Of a stretch of 13,060 nucleotides of DNA, positions 1-8,931 are shown one piece after another. Numbering within the stretch: position 1 is the stretch's first letter; the number at the start of each line of letters is the position of its first letter. The notes beneath the pieces are model-generated. The model did no database searches, was not told the DNA's origin, and saw nothing but the letters and a program-made list of their open reading frames with translations. Both the position numbers and the translations under genes were made by a program. Source of the stretch: an uncultured Flavobacteriales bacterium (GTDB lineage Bacteria > Bacteroidota > Bacteroidia > Flavobacteriales > BACL11); NCBI GenBank assembly GCA_913052655.1, contig CAJXFN010000029.1, forward strand, positions 1 to 13,060, written 5' to 3'.

Positions 1-208
1 GTGCTCTCATCAATCTTTTAGCGTGTTGTGGTGTTAAAATCACTCTAGATTTTACTTTTGCTTTTGGTACACCTGGCATCATTTGTATAAAATCTACAAT
101 AAATTCAGATGGTGAATGGTTAATTATAGCTAAATTACTATATGTACCTTCAGCGACATCTTCCCCAAGCTCTATGTTTAAACCTTCTTTTTTGTTTTCT
201 TCGGACAT
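1..208 (-). CDS. DUF3467 family protein, N-terminal 69 codons (cut by window edge)
   Basis: An open frame starts with ATG at 206-208 and runs off the left edge after 69 complete codons, so the C-terminus is not visible. After an acidic start (MSEENKKEGLNIELGED) it has the stretches EGTYSNLAIINHSPSEF and MMPGVPKAKVKSRVILTP. I recognise these from the DUF3467 proteins that follow rpoC in many Bacteroidota; family members are about 100 residues long. Nothing suggests a signal peptide or membrane segment, so it is probably cytosolic. The start lies 10 bases after the rpoC stop, which implies co-transcription with RNA polymerase. The molecular function is not known to me. A role linked to transcription or ribosomes is only an inference from position. 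The family call is fairly secure; the function is open. Confidence 0.85.
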   Translation of the reverse strand, partial: MSEENKKEGLNIELGEDVAEGTYSNLAIINHSPSEFIVDFIQMMPGVPKAKVKSRVILTPQHAKRLMRA

Positions 209-218
209 ATTTTAAATA

Positions 219-3200
219 TTAGTCTTCTTTCAAAGTATCAACTGCTTCAGTAACTTCTACAGTTTCAACTTCTTCAGAAGAAGTTTCATTTTTTAAAGAT
301 TTAAGTCTATCCATTTCTATTTGAGATCCTATAATGACATCCTTGCTATTAAAAAGTCCTGTACCCGCAGGTATCTTATGACCAACAATGACATTTTCCT
401 TCAGACCATTTAAAGTATCTATCTTAGCTCTAATAGAAGCTTCATTAAGAACTTTGGTAGTTTCCTGGAATGAAGCTGCAGAGACCCAACTATCTGTATG
501 TAAAGAAGCTCTTGTAATACCCTGAAGAACTGGAGTAGATACAGCAGGAGTAGCATCGACTACTTCAACTAATTTCATATCCTTTCTCTTTAACTTAGAG
601 TTCTCTTCTCTCAACTGACGAACAGAAACTAACTGACCAGCTTGGAAATTTTCAGAATCTCCTGGATCTTCAACATATTTCTTATCAAATATCTTATCAT
701 TAGCTTCCATAAAGTCGTGCTTATCAATTAATTGTTTCTCTAATAAATTAGTATCTCCAGCATCTAATACTTCTACTTTTCTCATCATCTGCCTAACAAC
801 AACTTCAAAGTGCTTATCGTTAATCTTTACTCCTTGTAACCTATATACTTCTTGAACTTCATTTACAATATATTCTTGTACCGCCTTTATACCTTTGATA
901 GAAAGAATATCTCTAGGAGTAATAACACCATCACAAAGTGGAGAACCAGCTCTAACAAAATCGTTTTCTTGTACTAATATATGTTTTGATAATGGAACTA
1001 AGTATTTCTTAATCTGGTCATCCTTAGAAGTAATGATAATTTCTTTATTACCTCTTTTAATTTTTGGTCCAAAAGATACAATACCATCAATTTCAGAAAC
1101 AATTGCAGGGTTTGATGGGTTTCTCGCCTCAAATAACTGAGTTACTCTTGGAAGACCTCCTGTAATATCACCAGAGGAACCAATAGTCCTTGGGATCTTA
1201 CATAGAATAGTACCCTTTTTTATTTTCTGATTTTCATCTAAAGAGATATTAGCTCCTACAGGAATACTATAAGACCTATCTCCATCTTTCTTAGAACCTT
1301 TAATAATAATAGTAGGAGATTGTTTTCTGTTTCTACTATCTATAATTACTTTTTGTTTAAAACCTGTTAAATCATCTTGTTCTAATCTATAGGTAACTCC
1401 TTCTTCAATATAATCAAATTCAGTTTTACCGTCAATCTCTGAAACAATTACAGCATTATATGGATCCCAATCACAAATAACATCACCTTTTTTCACCTCT
1501 CCTTCTTTAATATAAATAGAAGAACCATAAGGAATATTATGTGTAGCGATAACTACATCTTGCTTAGGATCTATTACTCTCAGTTCAGCTGATCTTGAAA
1601 TAACTAACTCTACATCATTACCATCCTCATCCTTGGTGTCTATTGTTCTTAAATCATCTATAACAATAACTCCTGGTTTCTTGATAATTACACTTGCGTC
1701 AACTGCTGATCTAGATGCGGTACCTCCGACATGAAATGTTCTAAGAGTAAGCTGTGTTCCAGGTTCTCCAATAGATTGTGCTGCAACTACTCCAACTGCC
1801 TCTCCTTTCTGAACCATCTTGGAAGTAGATAAGCTTCTACCATAACATTTAGCACAAATTCCTCTTTTTGTTTCACAAGTTAATGCCGACCTGATTTCAA
1901 CCTCTTCAATTCCAGCATCTACTATCTTTTGAGAAATTTCTTCAGTAAGTTCTGTTCCTGATTCACAAATTAATGAATCATCTATAGGATTAAAAATATC
2001 ATGAAGATTTACCCTTCCTACAATTCTATCATATAATGATTCTACAATATCCTCATTTTTCTTTAAAGCACTGGTTACTAGACCCCTAAGTGTGTGACAA
2101 TCCTCTTCTGTTACTACTACATCTGCGGCAACATCAACTAACCTTCTTGTTAAATATCCAGCATCAGCTGTTTTAAGTGCGGTATCAGCAAGACCCTTAC
2201 GAGCACCGTGAGTTGAAATAAAGTATTCTAAAATTGAAAGACCCTCACTAAAATTAGTCGTAATTGGATTTTCAATAATTGATTCACCATGATCTCCTGA
2301 TTTTTTAGGTTTAGCCATAAGGCCTCTCATACCTGCTAGTTGACGAATCTGTTCTTTAGATCCCCTCGCTCCAGAATCTAACATCATATAAACTGAGTTA
2401 AATCCTTGGTTATCATTAATCATATCTCTCATTACAGTATCGGTAAGTTTAGCATTTGTGTTTGTCCAAATATCAATAACTTGATTATATCTTTCATTAT
2501 TAGTGATGAATCCCATATTATAGTTATTCTTTACCTCCTCTACTTTGTTGTGTGCATCTTCTAATAGTCCAATCTTTTCTTCTGGTACAATTACATCTCC
2601 AAGGTTGAAAGACAAACCACCTCTAAATGCCATGTTATATCCTAAATCTTTAATATCATCTAAGAATTGAACTGTTCTTGGTACACCACATACCTTAAGA
2701 ATTCTTCCAATAATATCTCTTAAAGATTTTTTAGTTAAAAGCTCATCAACAAATTCTACTTCATTAGGAACAAATTCATTAAATAATACCCTACCAACCG
2801 TAGTTTCTTTCATTTCAGTTGTCCCATTAGGATTATTAATCCTAACATTTATTATTGCATGAAGGTCAATTACTTTTTCATTATAAGCAATCTTAACATC
2901 TTCTAATGAATAGAATTTTTTATACTCTCCTTTGACAGGAAAATCCTCAGTAGATTTCCTAGGTTTTGTCATATAATACAGACCTAAAACCATATCCTGT
3001 GAAGGTACTGTTATTGGAGCTCCGTTTGCAGGATTTAAAATGTTATGAGATCCCAACATTAGTATCTGAGCCTCTAAGATAGCGTCTTCACCTAGAGGTA
3101 AGTGAACAGCCATCTGATCCCCATCAAAATCAGCATTAAATGCAGTACAGGATAAAGGATGAAGTTGAATTGCTTTTCCTTCAATCATTTTAGGCTGAAA

Positions 3201-4571
3201 TGCTTGTATACCTAATCTATGAAGTGTAGGGGCTCGATTTAATAAAACAGGATGTCCTTTCATTACATTTTCTAAGATATCCCAAACAACAGGCTCTCTA
3301 TTGTCAATAATTCTCTTACCAGATTTTACAGTTTTTACAATTCCTCTTTCTATAAGCTTTCTAATGATAAACGGCTTATATAATTCAGCGGCCATATCCT
3401 TAGGTAATCCACATTCATGCAATTTTAACTCAGGACCTACAACAATTACAGATCTTGCAGAATAATCTACCCTTTTACCAAGTAGATTCTGTCGGAACCT
3501 TCCTTGTTTTCCTTTTAAAGAATCTGATAAAGATTTTAGTGGTCTATTTCCATCTGTTTTTATAGCTGCGGATTTTCTTGAATTATCTAATAAAGCATCG
3601 ACAGCTTCTTGAAGCATCCTTTTTTCATTTCTTAAAATTACTTCAGGAGCATTAATTTCCATTAATCTCTTTAATCTATTATTTCTAATAATAACTCTTC
3701 GGTATAAGTCATTTAAATCACTTGTTGCAAACCTACCCCCATCTAGAGGAACTAAAGGCCTCAGCTCTGGTGGAATTACCGGGAGAACCTTCATGACCAT
3801 CCATTCAGGCCTATTATCGGTATGTGTTTGAGCTTCTTTAAATGCCTCTACTACCTGTAATCTCTTTAAAGCCTCTGTTTTTCTTTGTTGTGAAGTTTCA
3901 TGCTTTGCTTTATGTCTTAACTCATGAGACAAAGAAATTAAATCAACTCTACTAAGCATTTCAATAAGAGCATCAGCTCCCATCTTCGCAATAAATTTAT
4001 TTTCATCAGAATCAGATAAATGTTGATTTGTAGGTTCTAAATTCTCTAATACATTTAAATATTCTTCTTCAGTAATAAAATCATTAATTTCAATTTGGTT
4101 ACCTTCCTCATTTAAAGCTCCCTCTACTGTTTGAATAACAACATATCTTTCATAGTAGATAATCTGATCCATTTTTTTAGAAGGTAACCCTAAAAGATAA
4201 CCAATCTTATTTGGTAAGGTTCTGAAATACCATATGTGAGCAACAGGAACAACTAAATTGATATGTCCTACTCTTTCTCTTCTCACCTTTTTCTCTGTTA
4301 CTTCAACACCACACCTGTCACAAACAATTCCTCTATATCTGATTCTTTTGTATTTCCCACAATGACACTCAAAATCTTTAGTGGGTCCAAAAATTCTTTC
4401 ACAGAATAAACCATCTCTTTCGGGTTTATAGGTTCTATAGTTAATTGTTTCAGGCTTTGTAACCTCTCCAAATGATTTTGCTAATATATCTTCTGGAGAA
4501 GATAAACTAACTTTTAAAGTACTGTAGTCTGAAGATTGTTTTTTTATTTTATTTCTGTTATTATATGTCAT
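219..4571 (-). CDS. rpoC: DNA-directed RNA polymerase subunit beta'
   Basis: This is the largest subunit of RNA polymerase (1450 residues; about 1400 in E. coli). It carries the catalytic magnesium site and pairs with RpoB. Visible landmarks in order are: the N-terminal zinc site with C69, C71, C84 and C87; the active-site motif NADFDGDQMAVH at 479-490 with aspartates 481, 483 and 485; the bridge helix around 782-814; a second zinc site with C825, C899, C906 and C909; the trigger-loop start QSIGEPGTQLTLRTFHVGG at 932-950; and the C-terminal block ASLHTDSWVSAASFQETTKV near 1355-1374. About 180 residues (roughly 955-1135) separate the two halves of the trigger loop, matching a lineage-specific insert of the SI3 type. 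The last 25 or so residues are acidic and look disordered. ATG lies 18 bases after the rpoB stop, behind a run of seven A and with no Shine-Dalgarno. All catalytic residues are intact and the stop is TAA. Confidence 0.99.
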   Translation of the reverse strand: MTYNNRNKIKKQSSDYSTLKVSLSSPEDILAKSFGEVTKPETINYRTYKPERDGLFCERIFGPTKDFECHCGKYKRIRYRGIVCDRCGVEVTEKKVRRERVGHINLVVPVAHIWYFRTLPNKIGYLLGLPSKKMDQIIYYERYVVIQTVEGALNEEGNQIEINDFITEEEYLNVLENLEPTNQHLSDSDENKFIAKMGADALIEMLSRVDLISLSHELRHKAKHETSQQRKTEALKRLQVVEAFKEAQTHTDNRPEWMVMKVLPVIPPELRPLVPLDGGRFATSDLNDLYRRVIIRNNRLKRLMEINAPEVILRNEKRMLQEAVDALLDNSRKSAAIKTDGNRPLKSLSDSLKGKQGRFRQNLLGKRVDYSARSVIVVGPELKLHECGLPKDMAAELYKPFIIRKLIERGIVKTVKSGKRIIDNREPVVWDILENVMKGHPVLLNRAPTLHRLGIQAFQPKMIEGKAIQLHPLSCTAFNADFDGDQMAVHLPLGEDAILEAQILMLGSHNILNPANGAPITVPSQDMVLGLYYMTKPRKSTEDFPVKGEYKKFYSLEDVKIAYNEKVIDLHAIINVRINNPNGTTEMKETTVGRVLFNEFVPNEVEFVDELLTKKSLRDIIGRILKVCGVPRTVQFLDDIKDLGYNMAFRGGLSFNLGDVIVPEEKIGLLEDAHNKVEEVKNNYNMGFITNNERYNQVIDIWTNTNAKLTDTVMRDMINDNQGFNSVYMMLDSGARGSKEQIRQLAGMRGLMAKPKKSGDHGESIIENPITTNFSEGLSILEYFISTHGARKGLADTALKTADAGYLTRRLVDVAADVVVTEEDCHTLRGLVTSALKKNEDIVESLYDRIVGRVNLHDIFNPIDDSLICESGTELTEEISQKIVDAGIEEVEIRSALTCETKRGICAKCYGRSLSTSKMVQKGEAVGVVAAQSIGEPGTQLTLRTFHVGGTASRSAVDASVIIKKPGVIVIDDLRTIDTKDEDGNDVELVISRSAELRVIDPKQDVVIATHNIPYGSSIYIKEGEVKKGDVICDWDPYNAVIVSEIDGKTEFDYIEEGVTYRLEQDDLTGFKQKVIIDSRNRKQSPTIIIKGSKKDGDRSYSIPVGANISLDENQKIKKGTILCKIPRTIGSSGDITGGLPRVTQLFEARNPSNPAIVSEIDGIVSFGPKIKRGNKEIIITSKDDQIKKYLVPLSKHILVQENDFVRAGSPLCDGVITPRDILSIKGIKAVQEYIVNEVQEVYRLQGVKINDKHFEVVVRQMMRKVEVLDAGDTNLLEKQLIDKHDFMEANDKIFDKKYVEDPGDSENFQAGQLVSVRQLREENSKLKRKDMKLVEVVDATPAVSTPVLQGITRASLHTDSWVSAASFQETTKVLNEASIRAKIDTLNGLKENVIVGHKIPAGTGLFNSKDVIIGSQIEMDRLKSLKNETSSEEVETVEVTEAVDTLKED

Positions 4572-4589
4572 TTTTTTTACTTTAAAAGA

Positions 4590-7500
4590 TTATTCAAATG
4601 AAACTTTAAGACCAAGACCTCTCAATTCATGTAAAAGCACATTAAAAGACTCAGGAATTCCAGCTGATGGTAAAGATTTTCCTTTAACAATAGACTCATA
4701 AGCCTTAGCTCTTCCAATAACATCATCTGATTTTATTGTCATCATTTCTTGTAAAATATTTGAAGCTCCATATCCCTCAAGTGCCCAAACCTCCATCTCT
4801 CCAAGTCTCTGCCCTCCAAACTGAGCTTTACCTCCAAGTGGTTGTTGAGTAATTAAAGAATATGGACCAATTGATCTAGCATGCATTTTATCATCAATCA
4901 AGTGACCAAGTTTAAGCATATAAATAATACCAACTGTAGCTGGCTGATCAAATCTATCTCCTGTACCTCCATCATATAAATAAGTTTTACCAAATCTTGG
5001 AATACCAGCAGCATCAGATTCTAAATTAATCTCATCAATAGATGCTCCATCAAAAACAGGAGTATAATACTTCTTATCTAGTTCTTGTCCCGCCCAACCC
5101 AAAATGGTTTCGTAAATCTGACCTAAGTTCATCCTAGAAGGAACCCCTAATGGATTTAAAACAATATCAACTGGAGTACCATCCTCTAAGAATGGCATGT
5201 CTTCATCGCGTACAATTCTAGCAACAATACCTTTGTTTCCATGACGTCCAGCTAGCTTATCTCCTACCTTAACTTTTCTCTTCTTAGCGATATAAACGGT
5301 AGCTAGTTGTAAAACTCCACTTGGAAGTTCATCTCCAATTGTAATTGCAAATCTTTTTCTTCTGTATTGTCCAAAAATCTCATTATATTTTCTAATATAT
5401 CCTTGGATAATTTTTATGATAATTTCGTTATTATCTTTGTTTGTTGTCCATTTATTTGGATCAACACTTAAGAAATCAACTTGCATCAATACTTTCTGGG
5501 TAAACTTAATAGATTTAGAAATAACTTCTTCACCAAGTACATTATTAATTCCTTGTGATGATTTCCCTCCTACTAATTGATACAACTTATCTACTAATAC
5601 TTTCTTTAGTTTTAAAGACTCAAGCTCAAAATCTTTATCAATAGAATCTAACTCTTCTTTATCTTGAGTTTTCATTCTTCTATCTTTAATAGTTTTTGAG
5701 AAAAGAGACTTACCAATTACAACTCCAGCATGTGATGGTTTTGCTTTTAATGATGCGTCTTTAACATCACCGGCTTTCTCTCCAAATATTGCCCTAAGTA
5801 ACTTCTCCTCCGGAGTAGGGTCAGATTCACCTTTAGGAGTAATTTTACCAATCAGAATATTACCCGCTTTCACATGAGCTCCAACTCTAATCATCCCAAA
5901 TTCATCTAAATCTTTTGTAGCTTCCTCACTGACATTAGGAATATCAGCGGTTAATTCCTCTGCTCCTCTTTTAGTCTCTCGTACAGAAACAGTATGTTCC
6001 TCAATATGTAATGAAGTAAATAAATCTTCTCTAGCGACTCTTTCTGAAAGAACAATTGCGTCCTCAAAATTATATCCCTTCCAGGGCATGAAGGCTACTT
6101 TTAGGTTCCTACCTAATGCCAATTCTCCGTTTTGAGTAGCGTATCCTTCACATAATACTTGACCTTTTGCAACCTTGTCTCCTACTTTTACAATAGGACG
6201 AATATTCATACATGTATTCTGATTTGTTTTTAAGAATTTAGTTAATAAATATGTTTTTTCATCTTCATCAAAGCTTATTAATTTTTCTTGATCAGATTTC
6301 TTGTATTTTATAGTAATCTTAGAGGCATCTACATATTTTACAACTCCTTCTCCCTCTGAATTTATTAATGCTCTGGAATCTTTTGCTACATGAGGCTCTA
6401 AACCAGTTCCTACAATAGGAGCATCTGTTCTTAACAATGGAACCGCCTGACGCATCATGTTAGATCCCATTAATGCTCTATTCGCATCATCATGTTCTAA
6501 GAATGGTATCAATGACGCTGCAATCGAAGCGATCTGATTAGGAGCAACATCCATCAAACCTACATTATTTGGTTCGCTTACAGGGTAATCGTGACCTAAT
6601 CTTGTTTTTACCGTTTCGTTCTTAAAGCTTCCATCTGTATTAATAGGAGCATTGGCTTGAGCAATGGTTAAATCTTCTTCTTGTTCAGCGCTTAAATATA
6701 CAGGGGCGTCATTAAGATTTACTTTTCCATCTATTACCTTCCTGTAAGGGGTCTCAATAAACCCAAGATCATTTACTTTAGCGTATACACAGAGGGATGA
6801 TATAAGTCCAATGTTTGGTCCCTCAGGAGTTTCTATAGGACAAAGTCTACCATAATGTGTGTAGTGAACGTCTCTTACCTCAAATCCTGCTCTCTCTCTT
6901 GTCAATCCTCCTGGACCCAATGCAGAAACTCTTCTTTTATGAGTCACCTCGGCAAGCGGATTGGTTTGATCCATAAACTGAGAAAGTTGAGAAGTTCCAA
7001 AGAAAGAATTAATAACAGAAGATAATGTTTTTGCATTTATTAAGTCTGTAGGAGTAAAAACCTCGTTATCTCTAACGTTCATTCTATCTCTAATTGTTCT
7101 AGCCATTCTATTTAAACCAATATAGAATTGATTAGACAATTGATCTCCTACTGTTCTTACTCTTCTGTTACTTAAGTGATCAATATCATCAACATCAACC
7201 TTTGAATTTGTAAGCTCAATCAATTGTTTAATAATCTCTATAATATCTTCATTTGTAAGAACATATTTATCTTCTGGTGTATCAATCTTTAATCTATTAT
7301 TAATTCTATGTCTTCCTACTGCGCCCAGACTATATCTTTGGTCTGAAAAGAACAACTTATCAATAACCCCAATAGCAGTAGCCTCATCTGGTGGCTCTGC
7401 ACTTCTCAATTGTCTATAAATATATACAACAGCTTCTTTTAATGAGTTAGTCGGATCTTTTTGAAGAGTATTATGAATTATTGCATGTTCACCATTTGAT

Positions 7501-8396
7501 TCTACTCTATGCAATAAAATTACTGCAGATCCAGAATCAACAATATCATTTATATGTTGTTTTTCAATTACAATATCTCTTTCTAAAATAACTTCATTTC
7601 TTTCAATTGAAACTAATTCACCGGTATCTTCATCAACAAAGTCTTCTACCCATGATTTTAAAACTCTTGAAGCTAACTTTCTACCAATTACTCTTTTTAA
7701 TCCGCTTTTTGAAACCTTTACTTCATCAGCTAAATCAAAAATCTGTAATATCTCTCTATCGCTTTCATATCCAATTGCTCTTAATAATGTAGTAACGGGA
7801 ACTTTTTTCTTTCTATCAATATAAGCATACATTACGTCATTGATATCTGTATTAAATTCTATCCATGAACCCTTAAAAGGAATTACTCTTGCAGAATATA
7901 ATTTTGTACCATTAGAATGAAAACTATGTCCAAAAAACAGACCTGGTGATCTATGTAATTGTGAAACTACTACCTTTTCAGCTCCATTAACTACAAACGT
8001 TCCTTTAGGAGTCATAAAAGGAATATTACCAAAATATACCTCTTGTACTATAGTTTCAAAATCTTCATGATCGGGATCTGTGCAATAAAGTTTCAACTTT
8101 ACTTTTAATGGTACTTTATATGTCAAACCTCTCTGAATACATTCTTCAATAGTATATCTAGGTGGATCAATTGTATAATCTATAAATTCTAAAACAAAAT
8201 TGTTTCTTGCATCAGTTATAGGGAAAAGTTCAGAGAAAGTTTTGTACAAACCTTCTTTTTTTCTTTCATCTACTGTTGTACCAGTTTGAAAAAATGCATT
8301 AAACGTCTCTAACTGAATATCCAAAAAATCTGGATAATCCATCTGTTTTTCAATGGATGCAAAATTGGTTCTTTGGGAATTATTTATTGTTGACAA
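4590..8396 (-). CDS. rpoB: DNA-directed RNA polymerase subunit beta (TTG start)
   Basis: This is the second-largest RNA polymerase subunit (1268 residues, against 1342 in E. coli). It forms the active-site cleft with RpoC. The rifampicin-binding cluster lies at about 467-500 (SQLSQFMDQTNPLAEVTHKR). The residues equivalent to E. coli Q513, D516, H526 and S531 (here Q473, D476, H486 and S491) are wild type, so no target-site resistance is predicted. GDKLAGRHGNKG at 1046-1056 carries the conserved lysines K1047 and K1055, and the C-terminal block begins at about 1171. A charged helical region at about 905-1015 looks like the beta i9-type insert. The start codon is TTG (complement of 8394-8396). 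The first 18 residues, including NFAS before DYPDFLDIQ, match the family N-terminus as I remember it. The next in-frame ATG (residue 19) would remove them. A 100-base gap containing a hairpin lies upstream; rpoC follows after 18 bases. Confidence 0.98.
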   Translation of the reverse strand: MSTINNSQRTNFASIEKQMDYPDFLDIQLETFNAFFQTGTTVDERKKEGLYKTFSELFPITDARNNFVLEFIDYTIDPPRYTIEECIQRGLTYKVPLKVKLKLYCTDPDHEDFETIVQEVYFGNIPFMTPKGTFVVNGAEKVVVSQLHRSPGLFFGHSFHSNGTKLYSARVIPFKGSWIEFNTDINDVMYAYIDRKKKVPVTTLLRAIGYESDREILQIFDLADEVKVSKSGLKRVIGRKLASRVLKSWVEDFVDEDTGELVSIERNEVILERDIVIEKQHINDIVDSGSAVILLHRVESNGEHAIIHNTLQKDPTNSLKEAVVYIYRQLRSAEPPDEATAIGVIDKLFFSDQRYSLGAVGRHRINNRLKIDTPEDKYVLTNEDIIEIIKQLIELTNSKVDVDDIDHLSNRRVRTVGDQLSNQFYIGLNRMARTIRDRMNVRDNEVFTPTDLINAKTLSSVINSFFGTSQLSQFMDQTNPLAEVTHKRRVSALGPGGLTRERAGFEVRDVHYTHYGRLCPIETPEGPNIGLISSLCVYAKVNDLGFIETPYRKVIDGKVNLNDAPVYLSAEQEEDLTIAQANAPINTDGSFKNETVKTRLGHDYPVSEPNNVGLMDVAPNQIASIAASLIPFLEHDDANRALMGSNMMRQAVPLLRTDAPIVGTGLEPHVAKDSRALINSEGEGVVKYVDASKITIKYKKSDQEKLISFDEDEKTYLLTKFLKTNQNTCMNIRPIVKVGDKVAKGQVLCEGYATQNGELALGRNLKVAFMPWKGYNFEDAIVLSERVAREDLFTSLHIEEHTVSVRETKRGAEELTADIPNVSEEATKDLDEFGMIRVGAHVKAGNILIGKITPKGESDPTPEEKLLRAIFGEKAGDVKDASLKAKPSHAGVVIGKSLFSKTIKDRRMKTQDKEELDSIDKDFELESLKLKKVLVDKLYQLVGGKSSQGINNVLGEEVISKSIKFTQKVLMQVDFLSVDPNKWTTNKDNNEIIIKIIQGYIRKYNEIFGQYRRKRFAITIGDELPSGVLQLATVYIAKKRKVKVGDKLAGRHGNKGIVARIVRDEDMPFLEDGTPVDIVLNPLGVPSRMNLGQIYETILGWAGQELDKKYYTPVFDGASIDEINLESDAAGIPRFGKTYLYDGGTGDRFDQPATVGIIYMLKLGHLIDDKMHARSIGPYSLITQQPLGGKAQFGGQRLGEMEVWALEGYGASNILQEMMTIKSDDVIGRAKAYESIVKGKSLPSAGIPESFNVLLHELRGLGLKVSFE

Positions 8397-8431
8397 GCTA
8401 CTACGTTTTAGGTTAAAAAAAAGTGTTCTAT

Positions 8432-8477
8432 AAAAAACGAAATGGTTTAGAACTTATATTACTATAAGATCTAAACC
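8432..8477 (-). terminator. Hairpin plus T run between rplL and rpoB, putative attenuator or processing site
   Basis: The 100-base rplL-rpoB gap contains an almost perfect inverted repeat at 8444-8477. It has an 8-base outer stem (GGTTTAGA with TCTAAACC), a single mismatch, a 6-base inner stem (CTTATA with TATAAG) and a 4-base loop. On the transcribed strand the stem is followed by ATTTCG and then six T (8437-8432). That is the layout of a weak intrinsic terminator, although the stem is A/T-rich and the T run is displaced by six bases. The rplL-rpoB gap of E. coli is known to hold a partial attenuator and an RNase III site. A similar role here, lowering rpoBC relative to L7/L12, is inference. 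Confidence 0.5.
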
Positions 8478-8496
8478 TTTCTTATTTAAAAGTATA

Positions 8497-8874
8497 CTAT
8501 TTAAGTTCTACTTCAGCTCCAGCTTCCTCAAGCTGAGCTTTAAGAGCTTCTGCCTCATCTTTGGCACAAGCCTCCTTAACAGTGGTTGGAGCACTATCAA
8601 CTAATTCCTTAGCATCTTTTAATCCTTTACCTGTTAATTCTTTTACTAATTTAACAACTGCTAATTTAGATCCACCAGCTGCTTTTAGTATAACATCAAA
8701 CTCTGATTTTTCTTCACCACCAGTGTCACCACCACCCGCAGCAGGTCCTGCTACGGCTACAGCTGCTGCTGCTGGTTCGATACCATACTCTTCTTTTAAG
8801 ATATTAGCTAACTCATTCACATCTTTTACTGAAAGATTAACTAATTGTTCTGCGAAATCTTTTAAATCTGCCAT
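8497..8874 (-). CDS. rplL: 50S ribosomal protein L7/L12 (bL12)
   Basis: This is the flexible stalk protein of the large subunit. It is present in several copies per ribosome and recruits and stimulates the translation GTPases EF-Tu, EF-G, IF2 and RF3. The 125-residue length fits the family (121 in E. coli). The N-terminal dimerisation and L10-binding domain covers about 1-32. An Ala/Gly-rich hinge follows at about 34-55 (PAAAAVAVAGPAAGGG). The globular factor-binding domain runs from about 56 to the end and contains KLVKELTGKGLKDAKELVDS. The start is ATG, 57 bases after rplJ, with an A/T-rich leader and no Shine-Dalgarno. The gene is followed by the largest gap in the operon, which holds a hairpin. 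L12 is needed in excess of both L10 and RNA polymerase, so differential expression around this gene is expected. Confidence 0.99.
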   Translation of the reverse strand: MADLKDFAEQLVNLSVKDVNELANILKEEYGIEPAAAAVAVAGPAAGGGDTGGEEKSEFDVILKAAGGSKLAVVKLVKELTGKGLKDAKELVDSAPTTVKEACAKDEAEALKAQLEEAGAEVELK

Positions 8875-8931
8875 TTTATTTATTTTTAATTATTTTATTA
8901 TTCTATTTAATGTTGGAAGCATTCAATTTAA

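Noticed and set aside
895..1140. Short plus-strand open frames opposite rpoC, and similar ones opposite rpoB, rplJ, nusG and tuf
   Set aside because: All lie wholly inside conserved minus-strand genes with intact motifs and encode nothing recognisable.
4846..8396. Rifampicin-resistance substitutions in rpoB
   Set aside because: The key positions equivalent to E. coli 513, 516, 526 and 531 are wild type. The T and A in DQTNPLAE are, as I recall, normal for Bacteroidota.
8890..8922. Ten-codon minus-strand open frame (MLPTLNRIIK) in the rplJ-rplL spacer, a possible leader peptide
   Set aside because: A frame this short is expected by chance in A/T-rich spacers. There is no ribosome binding site, and no codon bias or attached hairpin suggests attenuation.
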